Shown one piece after another: positions 33,552 to 42,244 of a stretch of 64,000 nucleotides of DNA. The DNA lies in NCBI GenBank assembly GCA_002438605.1, contig DJPR01000011.1, positions 136,183 to 200,182 of the forward strand, read 5' to 3'. The stretch's first letter is position 1. Each line of letters opens with the position of its first letter. The position numbers were made by a program, and so were the translations under genes. The notes beneath the pieces are model-generated. The model worked only from the letters and a program-made list of their open reading frames with translations, had not been told where the DNA came from and did not search any database. The DNA is from Ruminococcus sp. UBA6407 (GTDB lineage: Bacteria > Bacillota > Clostridia > Oscillospirales > Ruminococcaceae).

Positions 33552-36449
33552 TTATGTAATCGCAAATGTTACACTTGCAAGCTCTCTGCCACCGTAGTCA
33601 CTGCTGTAAATACGTAAATCGTACTTTCCGCTGATACCGTCAGGAATCTTCAGTCCGTTAAATGCACCGCTTTCAAAACTGTTTAGTGCTATGTAGGCAA
33701 CATCCACATAATCTGCCTCCCGTTCATTATGTGGTGTATCACTGGGAACAACACCGATCCAAGCATTATTGTCATCAGAAAAATTAGCATAGGTAACATC
33801 TGCTGTGACAGAGCGAGTATCTTCGTTCCACTGCACATTTGTGATCTCCGCCTTAGGACCGTCAATAAAGAATGTTACACAAGCAAGTTCACGACCGCCA
33901 TCATCATTTTCATAAACACGCAAGTCATAGTTCCCACTCAAGCTGGTGTCTGAAAGCTCTAATCCCTCAAAGTTGCCACTTTCAAACTGGGAAAGAAGTT
34001 GATACTCAATGCAGACAAAATCTGCGTCTTTTTCATTATGAGGTGTATCACTTGGCACTACACCAATCCATGCATCACTGTTATCAGGCATATTCTTATA
34101 GCTGACATTTGCAGAAAGAGTTCTGTTTTGTTCATTCCATGTAAGATTTGAAATATCTGCACGAAAAACAGTATCAGGCAGAATTTTCACTAATTCTGAA
34201 CGCATTATTGAAAGGTCAAAACTGTCAATACAGCCGTCATTATTAATATCGCCGTTTTTCCAACTGTAAAGAGTTCCTTTACCGAGTATCCATTTCTGCA
34301 TAAGTACCATGTCAGCAATATTAAGCTTTCCGTCGATATTTAAATCGCCTTTTATATTGCTTTTCCGTACAGAATTGAAATGAACAGTTACATTGTCCAT
34401 AACTGATGGGTCAGTATTATACTCAGAAAAATCCCAATTTTTTATGAGGTTATTCCATTCCGCCTCAGTACCTGCAAAATAAATATTAGGAACAAGCTCA
34501 AGTTCACCTATTGAATAATCAGCAATATCCGTATCTAGTCTGCCGTCCTCATGAATTACAAGCAGTTCGAGATATCCTGCATTTCTGGCAATAGCTGTTG
34601 GTTTAATTTCTTTCAGACTTTTCGGCAGATAAATTGCATTAAGATTTTTGCAGTTCATTGTATACCACTCGTTTAAGGTAGTTATTCCTTCGGGATATTC
34701 CAGAACAGAGAGGTTAGAATAATCAAATGCACGAAATCCTATGTTTTTTAAAGACTTTGGCAGTCTTACGTCTATAAGATTACTGCCATAAAACGCACCA
34801 TAGCTGATTTCTGTAACTCCTTCAGGAATTTCAATAGATGTAATTCCGCCATATTTATGTTCACCAAAGTCATCTGTGCCGCCAATACAATTAAAAGCAT
34901 ATATACCGATTTTTTTAAGTGTATCAGGCAGTATTACACGCTCAAGGCAAGTGTTTTTTTCAAATGCAGCATCTTCTATTTCAGTAACGCCATTGGGTAT
35001 AATAAGCGTTTTAAGATTACAGCCGCAAAAAGCATATTGAGAAATTTTCTCCATATTTTGAGGCAGTGTTATTGATTCAATTCCACAATTTTCAAAAGCG
35101 TATTCACATATTTCCACATCTGATTTTGGAAGAGTTACATCAGTGAGAAAACGATTTCTATAAAAAGCTCTTGGGCCTATGTATTCAACAGAGTCAGGAA
35201 TGGATATGGAAATAAGTCCTACTCCTTCTCCTTCTCTTGGTGAAATAATATCTCTGAAGCAGGCAAATGCTGATTCTCCAATTCTTTTAAGATTAGACGG
35301 CAGTTTTATTGTTTCTATTTTAATAGGTCCGTAAAATGCATATGAACCTATTTCCGTAATGCTGTCCGGCAGAGAAACATCAGAAAGATTATAACACTCT
35401 TCAAATAAGCTGTCAGGAATAGAAGTAACTTTTGGAGGAATAATTATTGAATTAAGACGTACATTTACGGCAAAGGTACCCTTTCCAAGTGTTGTAAGAG
35501 AATCAGGCAGAGAAATTTCTTTCAGTGTATAAATGCCGGAAAATGAATAATCCCCAACAGAGTGCAGTCCGTTTTGAATGTTAAACTGAATAGAATCATT
35601 TTCAGTGTAATCGTTATAATTTTTACCGCAGTTGGTAAATGCATAGTCTCCTATAGAAGTGACTTTTCCATGAATATCAACATTTTCTAAGCTTTGACAA
35701 CGCCAGAATGCATGATTTCCTATAGATGTTATTTTAGACGGAATTTTAAGATTGACAATCTCCTGATGATCGCAAAATGCATAATCTCCAATTTCAGTTA
35801 CACCGTTAAAATCAACAGAATCGAAAGCAATTGCTTTTGGGACAGGACCTAATGTTTTACCGTCCTTGCTGTAAATTATTCCGTTAACTGATTTGAAATA
35901 TGGGTTTTCACTGCTGATTGACAGTTCTTCCAGTTTATCACAACCTTCTACCCATGATGCATAACCGAAATGACCTGATTCAATGTCATTTATATATAAA
36001 TCTTCTGTATAACCATCAAAATTATTCAGAGTTGACGGAAAATGAATTTTTTTCAGGCTTTCACAGTTGGAAAATGCACCATATTTTATTGTAGTGACGC
36101 TGTCGGGTATAATAATTTCTGTAATGCCGCAGCCGCTGCCGTCATGAGTTGCTCCCATTTCAGCAAGTTCTTCGTCAGTATAACCGCAACCGCTGAAAGC
36201 TCCAACTCCAATTGTTGTGACCGGCTTTCCTGCAATTTCAGACGGTATTTCTGCCACTCCTGTTTTGTCTGCATCACACCCTGTTATCTCGACATATCCG
36301 TAATTGAGGTGTGACCTATACTTAAAACCATCTTCTTCGCCATCAAGCCACATTTCTATTGCTGCATTTGTGCTGAAAGCAGGAACAGATATAAAGATTG
36401 TGCTTGCCGAAAGAAATACAGATAAAATCTTTTTTGCAATATTCTTCAT
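33552..36449 (-). CDS. BspA-type leucine-rich repeat protein with internal dockerin
   Basis: 965 residues. The signal peptide (1-29) ends near SVPAFSTNAA. Residues about 40-640 are BspA-type LRRs, each near 23 residues, with repeated IPDSVTEIG / AFYGC patterns. A type I dockerin follows at about 698-755: GDLNIDGKLNIADMVLMQKW and GDINNDGCIDSFDLSIM give two calcium loops. Unlike most dockerins it is not terminal: two 100-residue modules (about 762-862 and 866-965) follow, sharing AWIGVVPSDTPHNE and YDLR-GGRELA. It is exported and likely docks to a cohesin scaffold. Preceded by AGGAGGTAT. Confidence 0.88.
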   Translation of the reverse strand: MKNIAKKILSVFLSASTIFISVPAFSTNAAIEMWLDGEEDGFKYRSHLNYGYVEITGCDADKTGVAEIPSEIAGKPVTTIGVGAFSGCGYTDEELAEMGATHDGSGCGITEIIIPDSVTTIKYGAFSNCESLKKIHFPSTLNNFDGYTEDLYINDIESGHFGYASWVEGCDKLEELSISSENPYFKSVNGIIYSKDGKTLGPVPKAIAFDSVDFNGVTEIGDYAFCDHQEIVNLKIPSKITSIGNHAFWRCQSLENVDIHGKVTSIGDYAFTNCGKNYNDYTENDSIQFNIQNGLHSVGDYSFSGIYTLKEISLPDSLTTLGKGTFAVNVRLNSIIIPPKVTSIPDSLFEECYNLSDVSLPDSITEIGSYAFYGPIKIETIKLPSNLKRIGESAFACFRDIISPREGEGVGLISISIPDSVEYIGPRAFYRNRFLTDVTLPKSDVEICEYAFENCGIESITLPQNMEKISQYAFCGCNLKTLIIPNGVTEIEDAAFEKNTCLERVILPDTLKKIGIYAFNCIGGTDDFGEHKYGGITSIEIPEGVTEISYGAFYGSNLIDVRLPKSLKNIGFRAFDYSNLSVLEYPEGITTLNEWYTMNCKNLNAIYLPKSLKEIKPTAIARNAGYLELLVIHEDGRLDTDIADYSIGELELVPNIYFAGTEAEWNNLIKNWDFSEYNTDPSVMDNVTVHFNSVRKSNIKGDLNIDGKLNIADMVLMQKWILGKGTLYSWKNGDINNDGCIDSFDLSIMRSELVKILPDTVFRADISNLTWNEQNRTLSANVSYKNMPDNSDAWIGVVPSDTPHNEKDADFVCIEYQLLSQFESGNFEGLELSDTSLSGNYDLRVYENDDGGRELACVTFFIDGPKAEITNVQWNEDTRSVTADVTYANFSDDNNAWIGVVPSDTPHNEREADYVDVAYIALNSFESGAFNGLKIPDGISGKYDLRIYSSDYGGRELASVTFAIT

Positions 36450-36526
36450 AAAATACCTCCTTAATTTTTATTTATATACATTATACCACGTATTTAAACT
36501 CAAATCAATGTATTTTATGTAAATTA

Positions 36527-36684
36527 ATAGCAATACAGCAAAATAATGTAACTAATCTGACAATTCAAACCGCATATTACCGCGTTGTCCTCCTCACCAT
36601 ACGACATTATGCTTTTGTCGTCCGCCTTGTACTATGCGGTTTGATTTTGCCATCTTATGCTGCATTATTTTATTGCATTGCTAT
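36527..36684. mobile_element. 158-bp palindromic MITE-like element with family B ends
   Basis: The ends ATAGCAATACAGCAAAATAATG and its near inverse CATTATTTTATTGCATTGCTAT are 22-bp imperfect inverted repeats. Inside is a second palindrome: AAACCGCATA / TATGCGGTTT, enclosing a GTCGTATGGTGAGGAGGACAAC-like core and the hairpin CGACATTATGCTTTTGTCG. No coding frame is present. The two-level palindrome suggests a non-autonomous element or a structured RNA. It lies between the LRR gene and rnpB. Confidence 0.55.
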
Positions 36685-36724
36685 AATCATAATATTTCTT
36701 GCCTTAAAATTTTATTGTATATAA

Positions 36725-36761
36725 CAAAAAGAGCCTTTCATTAAAGAAAAGCTCTTTTTTG
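36725..36761 (-). terminator. Terminator of RNase P RNA
   Basis: On the minus strand AAAGAGC-TTTTC-TTTAAT-GAAAG-GCTCTTTTTG forms a hairpin with a U-run directly after the 3' end of rnpB. Confidence 0.8.
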
Positions 36762-37106
36762 TAACCAGACCGATAAGCCGAGTTCTGTCGTGTGCGGTAA
36801 TTTATCTAGGCTTATCGTCGCCGATAAGCTCAAGCCGTCATTACTTTATATCCACCGAGCAGATGTTATGATATAAAGCACCAATAGACGTTGCATCGAA
36901 TAGGGTTTACATAGCAGCACAGTCTCCTGTACTCTGGTAGGCTCTTACTCTACCTTTCCACCATCACCTTGAAAACACAAGGCAGTATATCTCTGTTGCA
37001 CTAGCCCTAAGGTCGCCCTCGGCTGCCGTTAGCAGCTATCCTGCTCTGTGATGCTCGGACTTTCCTCGTAAACTAAAGCGTTTCCGCTACCGCATAGTCT
37101 GCTCAA
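36762..37106 (-). ncRNA. rnpB: RNase P RNA
   Basis: On the minus strand the region has the universal conserved parts: near the 5' end GAGGAAAGTCCGAGCATCAC, then GCTGCTAACGGCAGCCGAGG with AGGGCTAGTGCAACAGA, and near the 3' end GACAGAACTCGGCTTATCGG. These are the P4 and CR regions of bacterial RNase P RNA, the catalytic RNA that trims tRNA 5' leaders. Terminal bases can pair (CAGAC / GTCTG) as helix P1. A strong promoter precedes it and a terminator follows. The ends are set from these elements and may be off by a few bases. Confidence 0.95.
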
Positions 37107-37110
37107 TATT

Positions 37111-37139
37111 ATTTTAACTTATAATAATGAAAATGTCAA
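37111..37139 (-). promoter_or_regulatory. Promoter of rnpB
   Basis: On the minus strand TTGACA, a 17-bp spacer and TAAAAT end a few bases before the RNase P RNA. This is close to the sigma-A consensus and fits strong constitutive expression. Confidence 0.85.
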
Positions 37140-37158
37140 GGATTTTATAAAGGCAATT

Positions 37159-37198
37159 TAAGGCAGAAACGCACAAGAACTATGCGGTGCTTCCTTAA
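37159..37198. repeat. Family A palindromic repeat, copy 10
   Basis: AAGGCAGAAACGCACAAG and TATGCGGTGCTTCCTTAA. Its last bases provide the stop codon (TTA on the plus strand, 37195-37197) of the PH-domain gene. Confidence 0.7.
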
Positions 37199-38631
37199 TC
37201 CATTAGCAGTTGTAATATTTTCTGAGCATCTTTTAGTTTTAACGCTTTTACAACATGACCTTCTGTAATTTCACTGTTAAAGTAAAAAATAACTGAACAT
37301 TTCTTAAAAATTTTTTGAAAGGGCGATTGTGTTATTGCTGCTTTGGCGAGTTTATCTTTTTCGGCGATTAAAGTATAGAAACTGAATGTTCTTGAATATC
37401 TGAGGTAAATTAAATTTCCGTCAATAGTGACTCCGCTTGTCAGAAGTGCTGCAAATCTTATTATTATATACCAAACAGCAGGAATTTCAGCCATTACAGT
37501 AATAAAAATAACTGCATCATGCAGCTGTTCATTATGAAATGATAAAAAACGTGTCGCAGGAAAAATGCATATTGCAATTATAACAGATGCCCATATATAT
37601 TGCCAGAAGCTTGTAATTTTAGGCTTATACTGTCTGTTTGTCTTGTATTCTATATCGGTTGCTGATTTAAGATTTTCTTTAAACTTGCCTTTGGTCTGAA
37701 CAGGTAAAAGAACAGGTAAATTTTTTTTCTTGCTGGTTCCATATCCAGAGCAGTTTACATTTACAGACATTACACTAAATATTTTCATAAGAAGATTTTG
37801 CTTAAGATATATATAGTTTATCTTATTTTGACACAGTAAAAATCTTCGTGGAGTGATATTGCCGCTTTCTATTTCAATAATATGTTCATAGCGTCTGATA
37901 AAAAAACCTGAATATCGCACCATATTAATAATAAACGAAATAATCCATGCTCCCATAATTACTATAACAATGGTAAGTACAGCATACGGAATATTTATAA
38001 TGAGAAATTTTGATGCCTCTGCTGTAAGCTGGTCAACAGATTCGGAAATTAAATCCTTGGCAATCTGTCCGCCCTGAAAGAAAAAAGCTGATATATAAAT
38101 TACTCCTGAAAAGCTGCTTGAAAATAAAACGGAGAAAAATATGATTATAATAGACTTCGGTTTATGCCTGTATACAACAGAGCTTTCAGATTCAGCCTGA
38201 GGCACTGTTCCGATTATTTTCTCACAGACTTTGTTGTTCAAAAGCAAAACCATATCCGGAGTTTTCAATATTCCCGCACAGGTATCAGCATAAAATCTTA
38301 CTGCCTTAAAGCATCTTAGATAAAAGGAATGTTCTCTTGTAATGGATGCGATATTTTCGTATGGTATTACCGTTTTTGTCTTAATAACAATACCGTTTGT
38401 ATGAATAATTGCACTTTCAGTAACATCAATTTTAGAGAAAAGCCATTTAACACAGCCGAATAAAATAATAAGCAGTATAAAAAGTATGTCAAACCATGCA
38501 CCCTTCAGCCATGTATAAAGCTTATCGACATCAAGTTTCATTGCCCATATTCCTCGTAAAAGAGGAAAAATCAAAAGCCATATATTTTTAATTGAGTATT
38601 TTAGTATTTTAAGCGGATGTTCTCTATACAT
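37195..38631 (-). CDS. YdbT-like membrane protein with bacterial PH domains
   Basis: 478 residues, with several transmembrane helices (about 12-28, 45-62, 165-190, 210-235, 335-355, 370-395). The soluble parts read as bacterial PH (bPH2) domains: KTKTVIPYENIASITREHSF (about 88-107), RRFLLCQNKINYIYLKQNLL (about 255-275) and a C-terminal one with LIYLRYSRTFSFYTLIAEKD. This is the plan of YdbT, which is encoded next to a smaller YdbS. The function is not established; a role in stress or envelope tolerance has been suggested for relatives. The stop codon lies inside a family A repeat. Confidence 0.8.
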   Translation of the reverse strand: MYREHPLKILKYSIKNIWLLIFPLLRGIWAMKLDVDKLYTWLKGAWFDILFILLIILFGCVKWLFSKIDVTESAIIHTNGIVIKTKTVIPYENIASITREHSFYLRCFKAVRFYADTCAGILKTPDMVLLLNNKVCEKIIGTVPQAESESSVVYRHKPKSIIIIFFSVLFSSSFSGVIYISAFFFQGGQIAKDLISESVDQLTAEASKFLIINIPYAVLTIVIVIMGAWIISFIINMVRYSGFFIRRYEHIIEIESGNITPRRFLLCQNKINYIYLKQNLLMKIFSVMSVNVNCSGYGTSKKKNLPVLLPVQTKGKFKENLKSATDIEYKTNRQYKPKITSFWQYIWASVIIAICIFPATRFLSFHNEQLHDAVIFITVMAEIPAVWYIIIRFAALLTSGVTIDGNLIYLRYSRTFSFYTLIAEKDKLAKAAITQSPFQKIFKKCSVIFYFNSEITEGHVVKALKLKDAQKILQLLMD

Positions 38632-38652
38632 TGATAACCTCCCTCTGCTGCC

Positions 38653-39084
38653 TTAACAGTAGTCACTTCCCATGCTTCTTAATATTTCCTTAACGTCTTT
38701 GGACTTTAAAAAAAACAGCAGCATTTTTCCGCCGTAAACATAGATTATAATGAAATTAAGTCCTGTTATTTTTGAAAATGGGCCTGTAATTATACTTGAA
38801 TATTGTATAGAAGAATATTTTATGGCCTGTTCATTTGTAAAAAATGCACCACTGCGTTTGGTTATACTTTTCTCACCAACGTAATAACGCAAATGTGAAA
38901 ACCATAAAGGCAGATATATAAAAACCGTAAATATACCTGCTGCTGAGAATAGTATGCAAACTATTAACATAAGCATGTATATAGGTATAAGATTAAATGC
39001 AAGAATTACGATTAACGCTGAAACAATAAGAATAATTGACTGCAAAAAAGAGAGAAATGTTTTATCAGCAAAAAATATTTTCAT
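38653..39084 (-). CDS. YdbS-like membrane protein with one PH domain
   Basis: 143 residues: two N-terminal transmembrane helices (about 9-30 and 33-58), then a bPH2 domain with YYVGEKSITKRSGAFFTNEQ and ALKYSSIQYSS-like strands. It starts the two-gene unit with the YdbT-like gene, 21 bp apart, the usual order of the pair. The two likely form one membrane complex (inference). It starts divergently from the alanine symporter across a 65-bp gap. Confidence 0.82.
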   Translation of the reverse strand: MKIFFADKTFLSFLQSIILIVSALIVILAFNLIPIYMLMLIVCILFSAAGIFTVFIYLPLWFSHLRYYVGEKSITKRSGAFFTNEQAIKYSSIQYSSIITGPFSKITGLNFIIIYVYGGKMLLFFLKSKDVKEILRSMGSDYC

Positions 39085-39149
39085 TGTATCACCTCAATTA
39101 ATATATTATACCATATTTACAATCTGTTTTTCAAGGAGATGCCATAAAA

Positions 39150-40445
39150 ATGTATTTTAATCATATTTTGGACAATATCAGCTCATTTATATGGGGCTGG
39201 GGACTTCTTTCACTTCTGCTTTTTACAGGATTGTTTTATACTGTAAAGCTTAAAGGAATACAATTCAAGCTGCTTCCGTTTATGATAAATGCACTTAAAA
39301 CTGAAAAAAACAAAGATAATTCTTTGAATGGTATATCACAGTTTAAATCGGTATGTGCTTCGCTTGGTACTGCAATGGGTACGGGGAACATAATAGGGGT
39401 TTCTGCGGCACTTTCAGTCGGAGGACCGGGAGCTGTTTTCTGGATGATTATATCGGCATTTCTGGGTATGGCACTTGTTTACAGTGAAAATTATCTCAGC
39501 ATTTTTTTTAGAAACAGAAATACAGACAGTTCTTTCAGCGGTCCAATGATATACATTGAAAAAGGTTTAGGTTCACGTATTATTGCAGTTATATTTTCAG
39601 TTTTTTGTATTCTTGCATCATTTGGAATGGGTGGAATGGTACAGTCCAATTCTATTAGCACATCACTTGAAAAATGCATATACATAAATCCTGTAATAAT
39701 TGCGGTTGTGATTTTTATATCGGTATATTGCATAGTTTCAGGAGGGATAAAAAGAATAGGTACAGCGGCACAATTAATAATCCCAGTTGTTACAGCTGTT
39801 TATATGTTTGCTTCAATAATTATAATAATTATGTTCAGAGAAAATCTATCAGACGCCGTAATAGATATTTTTTCAGACGCTTTTAATTTTAAATCAGCCG
39901 CAGGAGGTACAGGCGGATTTGCACTTTCTCAGGCGTTTTCCATAGGCATACGCAGAGGAATCTTTTCAAATGAAGCAGGACTCGGCAGTTCTCCTATTAT
40001 GCATGGTGCTTCAGCATGCTGTGAACCTCATCAGCAGGGGATGTGGAGCGTTTTTGAGGTTTTTCTTGATACTGTTGTATGCTGTACGCTTACAGCTCTG
40101 GTGATTTTAACATCAAAAGCTGAAAATTACAGTGTAAACAAAGCATTTGAGCATATTTTCGGCAGTTATTCAAATGTATTTATACTGGTTTGTATTTCGC
40201 TTTTTGCTTTCTGCACTATAATCGGCTGGTATTACTGCGGAGAAACAGCTTACCGATATGTAAGTAAAAACAGGTATGTAAGGATCTACACATTTATGTA
40301 TTCTGCATTAACTGCAATTGGTGCTGTTCTTGCACTTGAAGCAGTATGGACTGTTTCGGACATTTTCAATGGTCTTATGGCTTTCCCAAATCTTCTTGCA
40401 CTTCTTCTGCTATCAAACTTTGTTAAAAAGCATAAACATTTCTGA
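39150..40445 (+). CDS. Sodium:alanine symporter (AGCS family)
   Basis: 431 residues, with about 10 transmembrane helices. AGCS motifs are clear: GTAMGTGNIIGVSAALSVGG (about 74-93), then GPGAVFWMIISAFLGMALVYSE, and FSNEAGLGSSPIMHG near 270. The family takes up alanine or glycine with sodium. The ribosome site AAGGAG is 8 bp before the ATG. It is transcribed alone or with the phosphohexomutase-like gene 60 bp downstream. Confidence 0.93.
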   Translation: MYFNHILDNISSFIWGWGLLSLLLFTGLFYTVKLKGIQFKLLPFMINALKTEKNKDNSLNGISQFKSVCASLGTAMGTGNIIGVSAALSVGGPGAVFWMIISAFLGMALVYSENYLSIFFRNRNTDSSFSGPMIYIEKGLGSRIIAVIFSVFCILASFGMGGMVQSNSISTSLEKCIYINPVIIAVVIFISVYCIVSGGIKRIGTAAQLIIPVVTAVYMFASIIIIIMFRENLSDAVIDIFSDAFNFKSAAGGTGGFALSQAFSIGIRRGIFSNEAGLGSSPIMHGASACCEPHQQGMWSVFEVFLDTVVCCTLTALVILTSKAENYSVNKAFEHIFGSYSNVFILVCISLFAFCTIIGWYYCGETAYRYVSKNRYVRIYTFMYSALTAIGAVLALEAVWTVSDIFNGLMAFPNLLALLLLSNFVKKHKHF

Positions 40446-40505
40446 AACCGTCAATATTATCATTAAAAGAATTGTAGTGTCTAAATAATTTTAGGAGTTA
40501 ATAAA

Positions 40506-41588
40506 ATGAGCTTTTACGGTGAAAACAATTTATTCAGTTTCAGAGATAATATTTGTGAGCAAATAACAAAAGAACCGTTAACTGCCTCTCAGCTTGCAGA
40601 GTTTGGCAGTAAAGTAAATTTTAATGGAAAAATAATTGCAGTCGGTTTTGAATCAGATATGCTGAAATCCTATGCGTATAGCCTTGCATCAGGAATTGCA
40701 CAGCAGGGATGTAATGTGATAATAACTGAAAATGCTGTTCTGCCTGCATTTATTTGCGGATTAAACAAAATCTCTGTATCATACGGACTGTATATTTCTT
40801 CTGCAAATCCGCTTATTATTCAGATTTATAATGGCTTTGGAGTTCCTTGTTCTTCTGAATTTTTGTTAAGCAATAGTAAGAAAGAAAAAAATTGCAGTAA
40901 TATCGGTAAAATTTCATCATATTTACACATAAATGAGTTATATTTAAATGAAATTCACAACAGCTTTGAAAACGATACCAAGATTAATGCAGGCATAAGC
41001 TGTGGAAACAAGAGTATTATCAATATGTGGAGTGACTTTTTTGCAGATAACAGTGATGAAATTATACTTCAGATTTCACAGTGCGGCACAAAGGTGAATA
41101 TATACAGCAGTGAAACAGGATTTATCAGTCATGAAAAATTAATGCTTGCCTATGCTCTGAACCTTATGAAAAATAAAGAAAATCCCGCTTTGCCTGAAAA
41201 TATACATTTTATTGCTCAGGAACTTGCAGAAAAGCATAACTGCAAAATTACGGAAGGCGGTTCGGATTATAACAGCATAATTTTAAAACAACGATTTACC
41301 ATTGATCCGCTTTTTTTATGCATACAGCTTTTAAATAAAATTGACAGCTTTTATGAGCTGTGCAGTGAAATTCCTGATTTTTATACTGCAAAAAGAGAAT
41401 TTTCAACCGAATATTTCGATTTATTTGCAGAAAAAACAATTATAGACAACAATGGCAGAATAAAAATTTCAAACAGCGGAAAAAAGCGAATTACTTTGAC
41501 TGCACAAGCTTATAATGCTGAAACAGCAGCTGAATTATGCTGTTTCTGGCAAAATAAAATCAACAGCTTTTCTCATAGTCACAATTGA
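40506..41588 (+). CDS. Degenerate alpha-D-phosphohexomutase-like protein
   Basis: 360 residues against about 450 for PGM/PMM enzymes. The order of elements follows that family: N-terminal FRDNICEQITKEPLTASQLA, then IIAVGFESDMLKSYAYSLAS (the V-G-D-R segment), YGLYISSANP (the TASHNP serine loop, His lost), then DEIILQISQCGTKVNIYSSE where the family has DGDADR, and a late LNKIDSFYELCSEIPDFYTA. The metal-binding Asp loop and the sugar loop (GEESGH type) are gone, so catalysis as a mutase is unlikely. It may be a regulatory or structural pseudoenzyme. The match is by eye and the family call is moderate. Confidence 0.6.
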   Translation: MSFYGENNLFSFRDNICEQITKEPLTASQLAEFGSKVNFNGKIIAVGFESDMLKSYAYSLASGIAQQGCNVIITENAVLPAFICGLNKISVSYGLYISSANPLIIQIYNGFGVPCSSEFLLSNSKKEKNCSNIGKISSYLHINELYLNEIHNSFENDTKINAGISCGNKSIINMWSDFFADNSDEIILQISQCGTKVNIYSSETGFISHEKLMLAYALNLMKNKENPALPENIHFIAQELAEKHNCKITEGGSDYNSIILKQRFTIDPLFLCIQLLNKIDSFYELCSEIPDFYTAKREFSTEYFDLFAEKTIIDNNGRIKISNSGKKRITLTAQAYNAETAAELCCFWQNKINSFSHSHN

Positions 41589-41800
41589 GGCAAGCGGTTT
41601 TACAAATTTTTTTAAAAATAAATGCTTTTTTTATAAACTACTTATAATTATATTAAATCCGCTTGACATAAAAATTTCTAAGACGTATAATTATATTGAA
41701 TAACAATATGCAGGAACTGCTGTCTGACACAGCTGTTTTGCTCGTTTTTAGTCTTTATTGGTATATCAAAATACCTTTAAATATATTTAAGCCGGGATAT

Positions 41801-41850
41801 AAAGCAACACCGTATAAAGTTATAAGAAGCTATTTTTACGGTACTGCTTA
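41801..41850. repeat. Family A palindromic repeat, copy 11
   Basis: AAAGCAACACCGTATAAAG and TTTTTACGGTACTGCTTAA. It shares its last bases TTAA with the next copy, so the two are head-to-tail. Confidence 0.75.
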
Positions 41851-41900
41851 AGGCAATACTGCACAAAACATGTTAAAAGACTTTGTTCGGTATTACCTTA
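41848..41900. repeat. Family A palindromic repeat, copy 12
   Basis: TTAAGGCAATACTGCACAAA and ACTTTGTTCGGTATTACCTT, with the central TGTTAAAAG. Adjacent to copy 11. Confidence 0.85.
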
Positions 41901-42043
41901 AAACTGTTTCTTGAATTTATGGCAAAAATATTGCTCGGAAAAACTTCTCTTAATTTACAGCAAGAGCTGTAAAATTTCAAGAAATTTATTTTAAAAGTCA
42001 TTAATGCAGTAAACAGTAAAAAAGTATTTGTCTTATTGTATAT

Positions 42044-42097
42044 GTAAGGCAATACCACACAAAGTCTTTTGACGTGCTTTGTTCGGTGCTGCCCTAA
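42044..42097. repeat. Family A palindromic repeat, copy 13 (near consensus)
   Basis: TAAGGCAATACCACACAAAG, TCTTTTGACGTGC in the middle and TTTGTTCGGTGCTGCCCTAA. It is one of the best-preserved copies and shows the central GTCTTTTGACGTGC that also appears in copies 1, 4 and 17. Confidence 0.85.
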
Positions 42098-42244
42098 GAA
42101 TAAGTTTTAAAATTGATTCTTAAATTGTGCTTAAATACTTATATCACACGCATTTTAAACAGTGCTTATATACAAAATCTCATCAATCAGTCCTTGTTAT
42201 TGTATTTTATCATTGCACTACATCAATGAAAGAGAGGTTCTATA

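Larger units (their letters stand above)
41589..42244. other. Intergenic region with three family A repeats
   Basis: 656 bp without a supported gene. It contains two adjacent family A copies and a third 143 bp later. The promoter of the RNase J operon should be near 42100-42230. Confidence 0.65.

Noticed and set aside
36450-36760. A small protein in the LRR-rnpB gap
   Set aside because: The frames there are short and lie in a two-level palindrome, which explains the open stretches better than coding does.
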